The position numbers were made by a program, and so were the translations under genes. A DNA stretch of 53,046 bases from Candidatus Binataceae bacterium (GTDB lineage Bacteria; Desulfobacterota; Binatia; Binatales; Binataceae). Below are positions 34,250 through 42,845 of the stretch, piece by piece (position 1 is the first letter of the stretch; each line of letters starts with the position of its first letter). The notes under the pieces were generated by a model, which was not told where the DNA came from, did no database searches, and saw only the letters and a program-made list of their open reading frames with translations. Location: the NCBI GenBank assembly GCA_035508495.1, contig DATJMX010000078.1, positions 1-53,046 on the forward strand, written 5' to 3'.

Positions 34250-34675
34250 ATGAGTAAAATCTCGGGCCTGAAAACCTATAGCGGCGGATGCCATTGCGGA
34301 AAGGTCCGCTTCGAAGCGACGGCGCCGCTCGAATTCGTTGACGAGTGCAACTGTTCGATCTGCACCAAGAAGGCGTACCTGCACTGGGTGGTCCCGCGCG
34401 ACGCGTTCAAGATGCTGACCGCCGAGGAAAATCTCGCTACTTACTCGTTCAACACTGGCGTCGCGAAGCATCATTTCTGCCGCGCCTGCGGCGTCGCGCC
34501 GTTCTACATTCCGCGCTCCGATCCCGACAAGGTCGATGTGAACGCGCGATGCATCGACGGGATCGATCTCGCTAGCCTGCGCGTCGAGAAGTTCGACGGG
34601 CGGAACTGGGAGAAGTCCTACGAGACGTATCGCGTCGAGCGGCGCGGCGACAAACCAGAACAGGAGCGCCAGTGA
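34250..34675 (+). CDS. GFA-family (CENP-V/Gfa) zinc protein
   Basis: 141 residues from the ATG at 34250. The zinc ligands are visible: SGGCHCGKVRFE (C14, C16), ECNCSICTK (C33, C35, C38) and FCRACGVAPFY (C77, C80). This is the glutathione-dependent formaldehyde-activating enzyme fold; most members have unknown substrates. The C-terminus FDGRNWEKSYETYRVE is the standard ending. It overlaps the next gene by 4 bp (GTGA). Confidence 0.93.
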   Translation: MSKISGLKTYSGGCHCGKVRFEATAPLEFVDECNCSICTKKAYLHWVVPRDAFKMLTAEENLATYSFNTGVAKHHFCRACGVAPFYIPRSDPDKVDVNARCIDGIDLASLRVEKFDGRNWEKSYETYRVERRGDKPEQERQ

Positions 34676-35295
34676 CGCGGATCGGATTCATCCGCGACGA
34701 TTTCGACGTCTTCAAGATCGAAGGCTTCGGTCCGCGGATGGCGAAAATATACGAGCGCATCCGGCCGCGCCTGATTAGGCTCGGCGACGAACTCGTGCCG
34801 GAGCTCGCGCGCAAGCTCAAGATGGAATTCCATCCGCACGTCGCGGCGCATCGGCGGCGCACCGTGAATCCTCCAGACGAAACGTGGGCCGCGTTCGGAC
34901 CCTCGCCGCGCGGCTACAAACGCTACGGGTATCTCGCGCTCGCGATCTCCGCTTCGGGACTCCATGCGCGGGCAGTCGTCAAGACCGAGGCGGATCTGCG
35001 CTCCGAGATGGCGCGCCTCATCGCGGCGAGATCATCAGAGCTCGAAAAATCATTTCGCGGCACGAACATCGCCCGCTACGACAAGTGGGATTTCGAGACT
35101 CTGCCAGAGCAACTGCCCGCCACCGCCGAATTTTTCACAAACGTCGGCGATGAGCTGAAAAAGAAAACCGGAGTCATCGATATCGGTTTCGGATGGCCGC
35201 TGCGCGAGGCGCTGCGTCTCGATCGTGCGGAGCTGCTCGACGCCTACCGCGAGCTGGAGCCGTTCTATCGCATCCTGCGGTCGGTCGTGCTGTAG
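34672..35295 (+). CDS. DUF1054/UPF0637 family protein (YktB-like)
   Basis: 207 residues with a GTG start overlapping the GFA stop. DDFDVFKIEGFGPRMAKIYERIRPRL and HVAAHRRRTVNPPDETWAAFGPSPRGYKRYGYLALAISASG are the hallmarks of the YktB-like DUF1054 family, better known in Firmicutes and rare in Gram-negatives. The biochemical role is unknown. The pairing with a GFA protein by translational coupling suggests a shared function, but none can be inferred. Confidence 0.85.
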   Translation: MTRIGFIRDDFDVFKIEGFGPRMAKIYERIRPRLIRLGDELVPELARKLKMEFHPHVAAHRRRTVNPPDETWAAFGPSPRGYKRYGYLALAISASGLHARAVVKTEADLRSEMARLIAARSSELEKSFRGTNIARYDKWDFETLPEQLPATAEFFTNVGDELKKKTGVIDIGFGWPLREALRLDRAELLDAYRELEPFYRILRSVVL

Positions 35296-35438
35296 CCGCC
35301 GCTACGAGACAACGTCGAACTGCACACGCAGTCATCGCGGGTGTCGATCTTGCGGTCGGTACCGTTGAGTCGTTCCAATTGCTTGATAAGCTGATAGTGG
35401 CAACTACGCAGCGGTCGCTAACGCGAGGAGCAACGGCA

Positions 35439-36281
35439 GTGACTGATTGGCGCCATATTTCTGTAAAGCGGATCGCGGGAGCGCTGGGCGCCGAGGTTGA
35501 GGGAGCCGATCTGGCAAATCTCACCGATGCGGCATTTGCAGAGATTCACGCCGCATCTCTCGAACACCAGGTGCTGTTCTTTCGTGACCAGGAGATAACC
35601 CGGGATCAGCACAAAGCCTTTGGCCGGCGATTCGGTGCGCTGCAGATTCATCCCTTCGAGCAGCCGCTCAAAGCGCAAGGCCATCCGGAATTCGTGGTCT
35701 TTCATAGCAGCACCAAGTATCCGTACGTTGCCGAGGCCTGGCACAGTGACGTGACCTTTCTCGAAAAGCCATCGCTGGGCTCGATTCTGCGCTGCGTGGT
35801 CGCGCCCCCCTTCGGGGGTGACACGATGTGGACGAGCATGTACGCGGCTTACGAGGCGCTCTCCCACAAGATGCAGCGCTTCCTGTCCGACCTCACCGCG
35901 ATTCACAACATGATGCGGGTTTTCTCAATGGTCGAGTATCGAAACGAAGGGATCACGTCCGAAGAGACGGCGGCGCTGCGAAGATCCTCCGCGGAGCATC
36001 CCGTTGTCCGCACTCATCCCGAAACAGGGCGCAAGGGACTGTTCGTCAACTCGCACTTCACGGCTTCGATCAAAGGAATGAAGGCCTCGGAGAGCACGAT
36101 GCTCTTGAGTTTCCTTTACCGCCATATAGAGACGCCGGATTTCAACTGTCGCTTCCGCTGGCGCGCCAACTCGGTCGCGATGTGGGACAACCGATGCACG
36201 CAGCATCGCGCGGTTGCCGACAATCCGGCGGTTGAACGATATCTCGAAAGAGTCACGATCGAAGGCGACCGGCCCTTCTGA
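35439..36281 (+). CDS. TauD/TfdA-family Fe(II)/2-oxoglutarate dioxygenase
   Basis: 280 residues from the GTG at 35439 with GAGGAG at 35425-35430; an open frame further upstream is not homologous. The facial triad is H102, D104 (WHSDVTF) and H256 (NRCTQHRAV), with Arg271 (ERVTI) binding 2-oxoglutarate. GAEVEGADLANLTDAAFAEIHAASLEHQVLFFRDQ is the usual N-terminus. Family members hydroxylate taurine, alkyl sulfates, 2,4-D and similar acids. The substrate here is unknown. Confidence 0.92.
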   Translation: MTDWRHISVKRIAGALGAEVEGADLANLTDAAFAEIHAASLEHQVLFFRDQEITRDQHKAFGRRFGALQIHPFEQPLKAQGHPEFVVFHSSTKYPYVAEAWHSDVTFLEKPSLGSILRCVVAPPFGGDTMWTSMYAAYEALSHKMQRFLSDLTAIHNMMRVFSMVEYRNEGITSEETAALRRSSAEHPVVRTHPETGRKGLFVNSHFTASIKGMKASESTMLLSFLYRHIETPDFNCRFRWRANSVAMWDNRCTQHRAVADNPAVERYLERVTIEGDRPF

Positions 36282-36334
36282 GCGCGCCAACACAAGTGGA
36301 TTCGACTTGGCCGATGGCGTTAAGATAGCCCGCG

Positions 36335-36580
36335 ATGGATCCGAAAGAGATCGAGCAGATGATCGCGACGGCGTTGCCCGGCTCGCAGGTCGAGGTGAAG
36401 GACTACACCGGCGGCGGCGATCATTTCGAGGCGCTGGTCGTGAGCCCCGCGTTCGAGGGCAAGACCCTCGTCGAGCGTCATCAGATGATCTATGGTGCGC
36501 TCGGCGACGCGATGCGCGTGCGGGTTCATGCGCTCACGCTGAAGACGCTCACGCCAGCACAATACGAAACCCGGAGGTAG
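36335..36580 (+). CDS. bolA: BolA-family protein
   Basis: 81 residues. DPKEIEQMIATALPGSQVEVKDYTGGGDHFEALVVSPAFEGKTLVERHQMIYGALG is the BolA fold, with the conserved histidine (DHFEA) that coordinates a [2Fe-2S] cluster shared with a CGFS glutaredoxin. The partner Grx4 starts 7 bp downstream, a standard pair in iron homeostasis and Fe-S trafficking. Confidence 0.95.
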   Translation: MDPKEIEQMIATALPGSQVEVKDYTGGGDHFEALVVSPAFEGKTLVERHQMIYGALGDAMRVRVHALTLKTLTPAQYETRR

Positions 36581-36587
36581 GGCCACG

Positions 36588-36920
36588 ATGGCTGATATCA
36601 ACCAACAGATCGACCAGGCGGTTCGCAAGAACAAGATCATGATCTTCATGAAGGGCACGCGGAACTTTCCGCAGTGCGGATTCTCGGCCGCCACCGTCCA
36701 GGTATTCGAGAACCTCGGCGTGCCGTTCGAGACTGCCGACGTGCTCGCCGACCAGGAGTTGCGCGAGGGCGTCAAGCAATACAGCAACTGGCCGACGATT
36801 CCGCAGGTCTTCATCGACGGCAAGTTCGTCGGCGGCTGCGACATCATCCGCGAGCTCTACGAGACCGGCGAGCTGGAGACGATGGTGAAGGCCGCAGTCG
36901 GCACCAGCGCGCCGCAGTAA
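36588..36920 (+). CDS. grxD: Monothiol glutaredoxin (Grx4/GrxD type)
   Basis: 110 residues. KIMIFMKGTRNFPQCGFSAATVQVFENLGVPFETADVLAD contains the CGFS active site of monothiol glutaredoxins, and WPTIPQVFIDGKFVGGCDIIREL the glutathione-binding TIP motif. It should hold a bridging Fe-S cluster with the BolA protein encoded just upstream and deliver it to apo-proteins. Confidence 0.97.
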   Translation: MADINQQIDQAVRKNKIMIFMKGTRNFPQCGFSAATVQVFENLGVPFETADVLADQELREGVKQYSNWPTIPQVFIDGKFVGGCDIIRELYETGELETMVKAAVGTSAPQ

Positions 36921-36946
36921 CCGAACCGCGCGGTCATCAAGTATTC

Positions 36947-36988
36947 AAAGGGCGTGGCGATACGCGTCGGCGTGTCGCGACGCCTTTT
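36947..36988. terminator. Hairpin terminator between grxD and a convergent gene
   Basis: An imperfect 14-bp stem (36947-36960 with 36975-36988, two mismatches) flanks a 14-base loop, with A's on the left and TTTT at the right end. It lies 27 bp after the grxD stop and would serve transcription from both sides. Confidence 0.5.
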
Positions 36989-37305
36989 CACTTCGAGCGT
37001 TCGATTCTGCGGAGCAAGCCCTGAATGAACTTGGTCAGGGCGGGATCGGACGTGAGTCGTGCTGACTCCTTAAGGCGTTTCACAGCCTCCTGCGGATTGC
37101 CGGTCTTATAAAGGCTGCTGGCCAGCCATGCGAGCGCCCGCGCGCGTCGCTCGCCTTTCAGGCCCGCGCGCAGCGCCGAGCGGTAGTGCGGGATCGCCTG
37201 GGCCTCGCGCGAATTGTTGTCGTGAAATAGCGCAAGCTGGAAATGGGCCTCGGCGCGATCCTCCCGCGAGCGTGCCTGCGCAAGCTGCGCGTCGAGCGCA
37301 TTCAA
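36988..37305 (-). CDS. TPR-like helical protein, start uncertain
   Basis: About 105 residues from a TTG at 37305. LDAQLAQARSREDRAEAHFQLALFHDNNSREAQAIPHYRSALRAGL and ERRARALAWLASSLYKTGNPQEAVKRLKESARLTSDPALTKFI form about two TPR-like helical units. The frame stays open for 213 bp upstream, but that part includes the HHKGTKDTK peptide from a dispersed repeat (37333-37359) and the start region of the plus-strand esterase, so it is unlikely to be coding. The role is unknown. Confidence 0.65.
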   Translation of the reverse strand: MNALDAQLAQARSREDRAEAHFQLALFHDNNSREAQAIPHYRSALRAGLKGERRARALAWLASSLYKTGNPQEAVKRLKESARLTSDPALTKFIQGLLRRIERSK

Positions 37306-37332
37306 ATTCCGCCGCGTTTTCCCTGCCCGCAA

Positions 37333-37359
37333 CTTGGTGTCCTTGGTGCCTTTGTGGTG
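37333..37359. repeat. Second copy of the ACCACxAAGG repeat core
   Basis: On the minus strand this reads CACCACAAAGGCACCAAGG followed by ACACCAAG, a close relative of the arms at 121-213. Translated in the minus frame it gives HHKGTKDTK, a peptide that appears in many over-extended hypothetical proteins. It is the start or debris of the repeat rather than coding sequence. Confidence 0.65.
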
Positions 37360-37438
37360 AGTCTTCTTCCGGGTTTTCGATTGACCCTCGACCAGCGGCC
37401 TAGTAGTCGTCTCATATTCCCGCGCGGAGGTAATTGTC

Positions 37439-38329
37439 ATGCTAACCGAACAGGAAAAGAGTTTTCTCGACGCACTCGCGAAAGCGCCGGTTCCCGGCAG
37501 TATCGCCGACCTGCGCAAGATGATGGAAAGCTTCGCGCCGATGATGAATCAGAATCCGCCCGAGGTTGGCGCTTTCCATGAGGACGTGGAGCTGCGGCCG
37601 GGACTGCGCGCTGATATCGCCGTGCCGAAAGGCGCGGGACCTCATCCGGTGGTCGTCTATCTGCACGGCGGCGGATGGGTTGCGGGCAGCCCCAAGTCGC
37701 ATCGCAAGCTCGGGATGCAATTCGCAGACGCCGGCTATCTCACGATCAACGTCGATTACCGCCTCGCGCCAGAGCATCCGTTTCCCGCCGGCCTCGACGA
37801 TTGTGTTTTCGCGATCAAGTGGGCCGGACAGAACGCGGCGAAATATCATGGGGATTCAAATCGGATCGCAGTCGGCGGCGATTCCGCCGGCGGCAATCTC
37901 ACGGCCGCATCGGTTACGTCACTCGCGGCTGAGAATTACAGCGGTCCCAAGCCGCGCGCGGCGCTTTTGATTTATGGACTTTTCGATTTTCCGGCGCAGC
38001 TCAAGGCTTCGGGCGGCAATGCGATGATCACGGAGATGACGAAGGCATACGCGGGCAGCGCCTATCCCGACATTCTCAAGGATCCGCGCGTGAGCCCGAT
38101 CTTCGCCGTCAAGCCGGGCGCGCTGCCGCCATCGTTTGTCGTATGCGGCACGGCAGACACGCTGGTCAGCGATTCGCGCACGATGGCCGAGGCGCTGAAG
38201 CGCGCCGATATCCGTCACGAGGTACATATCTACGACGACATCCCGCACGGCTTCCTGCAGATGGACAATCTGTCAGCGTGTCGGGACGCATTCGGCAAGA
38301 TGGTGGATTTCCTGAAACGAACGATCTGA
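37439..38329 (+). CDS. HSL-family alpha/beta-hydrolase (esterase/lipase)
   Basis: 296 residues, with GGAGG 8 bases before the ATG. VVYLHGGGWVAGSPKSH is the oxyanion-hole motif (HGGGW), IAVGGDSAGGNLTAASV holds the nucleophile Ser in GDSAGG, and the acid and His are expected in VVCGTADTLVSDS (Asp) and DDIPHGFLQM (His). This set defines the hormone-sensitive-lipase family IV of bacterial esterases. The substrate is probably a short-chain ester. A strong terminator follows it. Confidence 0.93.
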   Translation: MLTEQEKSFLDALAKAPVPGSIADLRKMMESFAPMMNQNPPEVGAFHEDVELRPGLRADIAVPKGAGPHPVVVYLHGGGWVAGSPKSHRKLGMQFADAGYLTINVDYRLAPEHPFPAGLDDCVFAIKWAGQNAAKYHGDSNRIAVGGDSAGGNLTAASVTSLAAENYSGPKPRAALLIYGLFDFPAQLKASGGNAMITEMTKAYAGSAYPDILKDPRVSPIFAVKPGALPPSFVVCGTADTLVSDSRTMAEALKRADIRHEVHIYDDIPHGFLQMDNLSACRDAFGKMVDFLKRTI

Positions 38330-38350
38330 CAGCCGCATCAGGTCAAAGCG

Positions 38351-38390
38351 AAAAACGCGAGGGCGGCCATCAAGCCGCCCTCTGCTTTTT
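38351..38390 (+). terminator. Rho-independent terminator after the esterase
   Basis: A perfect 9-bp stem GAGGGCGGC / GCCGCCCTC with a 6-base loop at 38359-38382, with AAAAA on the left (38351-38355) and TTTTT on the right (38386-38390). It sits 20 bp after the stop codon and is near-symmetric, so it can work in both directions. Confidence 0.8.
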
Positions 38391-38403
38391 CACGGGCAGC
38401 AAA

Positions 38404-39144
38404 ATGAGCGAGTGGTTCGATGACGACAGCTTCTGGCAGAACTTCGAGGGCTGGATGTTCTCGCCGGAGCGGATTGCTGATGCGCGCGCCGAAGTGGAGC
38501 GGATGGTCGCGCTGCTCGGAATCGCGGGCGGGGCGCGCGTGCTCGATTTGTGCTGCGGCGTCGGCAGGCATTCGCTGGAATTCGCACGGCGCGGCTTTCT
38601 CGTCACGGGAGTCGATCGAACGCGCTCCTATCTCGAGAAGGCGCGCACTGCGGCTGCAAAGGAAAAGCTGGTGATCGAGTTCGTCGAGTCCGACATGCGC
38701 GAGTTCGCGCGGCCCGACACCTTCGATGGCGCGATCAACTTTTTCACCGCGTTCGGCTACTTCGACGATCCGGATGACGAACTGAAAGTCGCGCGCAACC
38801 TGTGCGCTTCGCTAAACCCGGGCGGGCGTTTACTCATCGATCTCGTCGGCAAGGAGATCATCGCGCGTGATTTCCGGCCGCGCGACTTCAATCGGCGCGG
38901 CGACGTGATCATGCTCGAAGAGCGGCGCCTGCTCGATGGATGGAAACGTCTCGATTGCAAATGGACCTTGATTCGCGGCGACGAGCGCCACGAATCGACG
39001 CTGAGCCTGCGTCTCTATTCAGGCGCTGAGGTGGAAACGCTGCTGCGCAGCGCCGGGTTTACGAAAGTTGAGCTGTACGGCGGACTAAGCGCGAAACCCT
39101 ATGATCAGAGCGCGCAAAGGTTGATCGCTGTCGCTACGAAATGA
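38404..39144 (+). CDS. Class I SAM-dependent methyltransferase
   Basis: 246 residues from the ATG at 38404; the open frame reaches back into the esterase without homology. VLDLCCGVGRHSLEFARRGFLVTGVDRT contains motif I (DLCCGVGRH variant of DxGxGxG) and the ribose-binding acidic residue. FVESDMREFARPDTFDGAINFFTAFGYFDD fits the Methyltransf_25 layout. It belongs to the SAM methyltransferases that begin with a short WFDDDSFWQNFEGWMFSPERI extension. The methyl acceptor is unknown. Confidence 0.88.
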   Translation: MSEWFDDDSFWQNFEGWMFSPERIADARAEVERMVALLGIAGGARVLDLCCGVGRHSLEFARRGFLVTGVDRTRSYLEKARTAAAKEKLVIEFVESDMREFARPDTFDGAINFFTAFGYFDDPDDELKVARNLCASLNPGGRLLIDLVGKEIIARDFRPRDFNRRGDVIMLEERRLLDGWKRLDCKWTLIRGDERHESTLSLRLYSGAEVETLLRSAGFTKVELYGGLSAKPYDQSAQRLIAVATK

Positions 39145-39147
39145 TCG

Positions 39148-39750
39148 TTAGATGATCCGCGTGGCCGGCGGCGGGCCGCCCCACCATCGGATACGCCCGG
39201 TATCGACGTGGACGAAGTCGCTCTTCGGGTAGTAGCCGACGCCTCCACTGTGGAGTGACAGCGCTGCCGCGCGGAGAGTCTCGAGGCTGCGGCCTTCGAT
39301 GCAGATATCGATGGCGCGGCCTTCGATATGCAGGCTGTGCACCGCGACGCCTTCGCTGTTCGCATGAAGCATCGCATTGGTCTTGGGCGAGCGGTATCCC
39401 GAAATGATCTGGAACGGCTGCGAGGTGCCGAGCTTCTGATGGAGCCGCACCAGCAGGTCGAGCAGGTTGCGGTCGATGGGCTTGATCTCGTTGGCGCGGA
39501 AATCGCGCAGGATATAGTCGATGCGCGAAAGCTCCTCGGGGAAGTAGGAGCCGTCAGCCCAGTAGGTCGTCGAGAGATTCTCGCCGGTGTGGAGGTTGTG
39601 GAAGCTGAGCACGCGGCGCCGCGCCATCACGCGAATTCCCGCCATCGCCACGGCAGGCACCGCAAGCTGGGCGGCCGCAATCGCGCCCATCCTGAGAAAG
39701 CTCCGCCGCGTTACGATCGATCCTTTCCCCGCTTCGGTCTCGTGATTCAT
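39148..39750 (-). CDS. DUF882 (YcbK-like) peptidase M15-fold protein, Tat exported
   Basis: 200 residues from the ATG at 39750, with GGAGG 5 bases upstream. The N-terminus TRRSFLRMGAIAAAQLAVPAVAMAG is a twin-arginine (Tat) signal. The mature part has LSFHNLHTGENLSTTYW, FQIISGYRSPKTNAML, VAVHSLHIEGRAIDI and VGYYPKSDFVHVDTG. The Ser-x-H-x2-G-x-A-x-D and HxD elements are the zinc site of peptidase family M15A/YcbK. It probably cleaves murein cross-links or peptides in the periplasm. Confidence 0.92.
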   Translation of the reverse strand: MNHETEAGKGSIVTRRSFLRMGAIAAAQLAVPAVAMAGIRVMARRRVLSFHNLHTGENLSTTYWADGSYFPEELSRIDYILRDFRANEIKPIDRNLLDLLVRLHQKLGTSQPFQIISGYRSPKTNAMLHANSEGVAVHSLHIEGRAIDICIEGRSLETLRAAALSLHSGGVGYYPKSDFVHVDTGRIRWWGGPPPATRII

Positions 39751-39876
39751 CGAGGCCTCCCCAAACCGTGACGTAATGACTCTCCACGAAAACGCGATCA
39801 GGATCAATCCCTGAACACTTATCGGTCAGGTGTCAGTTAGGCGTAGGAGGGCGTTAGATAGCTTCTGCCGCAGCAA

Positions 39877-40548
39877 TCAGCTTTTCCAGGGATTACCCCA
39901 GCGATCGTGAATTGCAACGTCGGTCAGGGGCTTTCTGCGCACCAGACCGAAATTGCCGATCGGATATCCAATCGGCATCAGCGCGTACGTGTGCACGTCA
40001 TCCGGGATACCAACCGCTGCCTTAATCTCGTCCTCGCACAGCAGGTGATTCGTCGTCAGCACCGTGCCGAGGCCAAGCGCGCGGCAGGCGAGGATGATGT
40101 TCTGCACCGCGGGATAGATGCTCGCGAGCGTCGTGCAGACGGCCATCCGGGCCCCGGGTTCGCCGAGATTGCCAAACCCCGGCCGCGGAGCGCGATTGCG
40201 GCCGCATACGAGGAGCAGGACTGGCGCCTCGTGCATATGCTCGTGCAGATAGAAGCCGGAGCTCTTCAGATGACGCTCTTCCGATTCGGTCATGTGCGCG
40301 GGCCGCGGACGATTCTCATAGTAAGGACGGATGCTGAGCGAGGCCTTAGCGTACGCGGCTCCGACGCGGCGGCGTTGCTCGGGGTCGGTGATCACGACGA
40401 AGTACCAATCCTGAGCATTGCCGCCGGATGGCGCGCAGACCGCGGCCTCCAGGACGTGGTCGATGAGCTCTGCGGGGACAGGGTCGGGCTTGAATCTTCG
40501 TAGCGCGCGGGCCGTGTGAATCGCCTCGAAGACTCCCAGCTCAGCCAT
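39877..40548 (-). CDS. Nitroreductase-family flavoprotein
   Basis: 223 residues. FEAIHTARALRRFKPDPVPAELIDHVLEAAVCAPSGGNAQDWYFVVI is the FMN-binding nitroreductase signature, with Arg/Ser contacts to FMN phosphate. GLGTVLTT and PIGYPIGNFG complete the fold. It is likely an NAD(P)H-dependent oxidoreductase of nitro compounds or quinones, or a dehydrogenase of similar type. The start overlaps the enoyl-CoA hydratase stop by 8 bp, so the two form an operon. Confidence 0.9.
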   Translation of the reverse strand: MAELGVFEAIHTARALRRFKPDPVPAELIDHVLEAAVCAPSGGNAQDWYFVVITDPEQRRRVGAAYAKASLSIRPYYENRPRPAHMTESEERHLKSSGFYLHEHMHEAPVLLLVCGRNRAPRPGFGNLGEPGARMAVCTTLASIYPAVQNIILACRALGLGTVLTTNHLLCEDEIKAAVGIPDDVHTYALMPIGYPIGNFGLVRRKPLTDVAIHDRWGNPWKS

Positions 40549-41356
40549 CCTTGCCGCCTTTCTTGAGCGCCTGCTCGACGCCGGCCATCCGCTTGGGCAG
40601 GCCCTTGCCTTCCAGCTTGGCCTGCATATAGCCGGAGAGACCCAGCACCATGTGATGCGAATGGGCGTTGCGCACGAAGTTGGAGTAGCCCATCTCGTCC
40701 TGCGCCGAGTTGATCGCCCACTTCAGCATGCGGAGCGTCATGCGATCGGATTCCGCGATGCGAGTCGCCAGCGCCGTCGTTTCGGCCTCGAGCTGTGCGC
40801 GCGGCACGACGATGTTGACGAAGCCCAGCTCGCACGCCTCGTTGGCGTCGACGAAGCGGCTCTGGAACAGGATCTCCTTGGCCTTGCGCACTGGGATGTC
40901 GTAGGGCACGGAGAAGTATTGCAGCAGCGAGGGCAGGAACTTCGCATCATCGGCAGCGACGATCAGATCCATCGCGGCCGCGAACATCCATCCGCCGAAG
41001 ATACAGAAGCCCTGGACCTGGGCGATCGTCGGCTTGCTGAGGTTGCGCCACCGCAGCGTGTTGTCGAGGAACATATAGCGCGAGCGCTTGTACTCGCCGC
41101 GCACGCCTTTGCCGAACGGGCGCGCCTCCCAGTCGGCTTTCTCTTCCGGCGTGCCCAGATCGTGACCCGATGAAAAATGATCGCCCGCGCCGGCGAGGAT
41201 GATCACGCGGATATCGTCGTCGGCGTCGGCATCGGCAAACGCGCGATCCATCTCCTCGAGCAGCACGCGCGATTGCGCGTTGCGATATTGCGGGCGGTTG
41301 AGGGTGACCTTGGCGACGCGATCACTCTTGTCGTAGAGAATCTTCTTGAATTCCAT
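40541..41356 (-). CDS. Enoyl-CoA hydratase/isomerase family protein
   Basis: 271 residues from the ATG at 41356. VAKVTLNRPQYRNAQSRVLLEEMDRAFADADADDDIRVIILAGAGDHFSSGHDLG is the crotonase-fold N-terminus with the CoA-binding oxyanion loop (AGAGDHFSSGHDL). PTIAQVQGFCIFGGWMFAAAMDLIVAADDAKF follows the second oxyanion region. The canonical catalytic Glu pair of true hydratases is not obvious, since the second loop reads SVPYDIPV, so another acyl-CoA reaction is possible. It is paired with the nitroreductase. Confidence 0.9.
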   Translation of the reverse strand: MEFKKILYDKSDRVAKVTLNRPQYRNAQSRVLLEEMDRAFADADADDDIRVIILAGAGDHFSSGHDLGTPEEKADWEARPFGKGVRGEYKRSRYMFLDNTLRWRNLSKPTIAQVQGFCIFGGWMFAAAMDLIVAADDAKFLPSLLQYFSVPYDIPVRKAKEILFQSRFVDANEACELGFVNIVVPRAQLEAETTALATRIAESDRMTLRMLKWAINSAQDEMGYSNFVRNAHSHHMVLGLSGYMQAKLEGKGLPKRMAGVEQALKKGGKDG

Positions 41357-41453
41357 CGTTACCCCCGACGCGTAAAGTTCGGCCGAAACCCCTTCCACTC
41401 TATCGCAGCCTTGGCTAGGTTCAATTCCGAATTCCCTTCAGGCGGTAAGTTTT

Positions 41454-42845
41454 ATGGCGCTGTGGAAACCGGATCAGACGTTCTATCCTTCGCCGCGGAT
41501 GGCGATGAACGCGCCGCGCGAGAAGCTCGCGTACATGGTGACGTTCAATCCCAAACACGACAGCAGCCGGCACGATGCCTTGTGCGTGCTCGATCTCGAT
41601 CCCGAATCGAAGACCTATGCGCAAATCGTCGGACGCGCCGAGGTTCCCGGCGTCGGCGACGAACTGCATCATTTCGGTTGGAACGCGTGCAGCGCTGCGC
41701 TCTGCCCCTACGCGCCTCATCCGCATATCGAGCGCCGTTACCTGCTGGTGCCGGGTCTACGCTCGTCGCGAATTTATATTTTCGATACCAAGCCCGAGCC
41801 GCGAAATCCCAAGCTGATCAAGACGATCGAGGCCGAGGAAATCGCGCACGCGACCGGCTACAGTCGCCCGCACACCATTCATTGCGGTCCCGATGCGATC
41901 TACGTGAGCGCCCTCGGCACTCCCAGCGGCGACGGTCCCGGTGGAATCTTCCTGCTCGATCACGAGAGCTTCGACGTGCTCGGCCGATGGGAAGTCGATC
42001 GCGGGCCGCAGCAGCTCGCCTACGATTTCTGGTGGCATCTCGGCTACGACGTGGTCGTGACCAGCGAATGGGGCACGCCGAAGATGGTCGAAAATGGCGT
42101 CGTGCCGGAGCTTCTGCTCGGCGGCAAATACGGTCACGCGCTGCATCTGTGGGATCTGCGGCGCCGGCGGCATCTGCGCACACTCGATCTCGGCGCTGAA
42201 AATCAAATGGCGCTGGAGCTGCGCCCATCGCATGATCCGACCAAGACCTACGGCTTCGTCGGCGTCGTGATCTCGACGAAAGATCTCTCGTCCTCGGTAT
42301 GGCTCTGGTATCGGGAAGGCGAGAAATGGGACATCAAGAAAGTCGTCGAGATTCCGGCCGAGCCTGCCGATCCCGACGTGCTGCCGCCCGCTCTCAAACC
42401 GTTCAAGGCTGTGCCACCTCTAGTCACCGACATCAACCTCAGTCTCGATGACAAGTTTCTCTACGTCGCATGCTTCGGCACCGGCGATATGAAGCAATAC
42501 GACGTAAGTGATCCGTTCAACGCGAAGCTCACCGGCTCGGTGCGCCTGGGCGGTATCGTCTCGCACGCGGCGCATCCGAAGAGCGGCCCGCTCAACGGCG
42601 GCTCGCAGATGGTCGAGCTGAGCCGCGACGGCCGCCGCCTCTACGTCACGAATTCGCTTTACGGCGCGTGGGACGAACAGTTCTATCCCGAGGGTATCAA
42701 GGGATGGGCGACGAAGCTCGATTGTAATCCCGCGGGTGGTATGGCGGCCGATCCTAATTTCTTCACGACGTTCGACGGCGAGCGGCCGCATCAGATGCGC
42801 CTCGAGGGCGGTGACTCTTCGTCGGATTCGTTCTGCTATCCGTGA
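41454..42845 (+). CDS. mtoX: SBP56 family / methanethiol oxidase-like protein
   Basis: 463 residues, beta-propeller. Signature blocks are FYPSPRMAMNAPREKLAYMVTFNP, DELHHFGWNACSAALC (the conserved cysteine, C79, of the selenium-binding protein 1 family), SRPHTIHCGPDAIYVSALG and LDDKFLYVACFGTGDMKQYDVSDP. Bacterial members oxidise methanethiol to formaldehyde, H2S and H2O2 with copper. The gene symbol is tentative because the family also holds proteins of unknown function. The neighbouring SCO/MauG genes of classic mtoX loci are absent. Confidence 0.85.
   Translation: MALWKPDQTFYPSPRMAMNAPREKLAYMVTFNPKHDSSRHDALCVLDLDPESKTYAQIVGRAEVPGVGDELHHFGWNACSAALCPYAPHPHIERRYLLVPGLRSSRIYIFDTKPEPRNPKLIKTIEAEEIAHATGYSRPHTIHCGPDAIYVSALGTPSGDGPGGIFLLDHESFDVLGRWEVDRGPQQLAYDFWWHLGYDVVVTSEWGTPKMVENGVVPELLLGGKYGHALHLWDLRRRRHLRTLDLGAENQMALELRPSHDPTKTYGFVGVVISTKDLSSSVWLWYREGEKWDIKKVVEIPAEPADPDVLPPALKPFKAVPPLVTDINLSLDDKFLYVACFGTGDMKQYDVSDPFNAKLTGSVRLGGIVSHAAHPKSGPLNGGSQMVELSRDGRRLYVTNSLYGAWDEQFYPEGIKGWATKLDCNPAGGMAADPNFFTTFDGERPHQMRLEGGDSSSDSFCYP

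Noticed and set aside
34672..34965. Minus-strand ORFs antisense to the DUF1054 gene
   Set aside because: They mirror a strongly conserved plus-strand protein and have no domain of their own.
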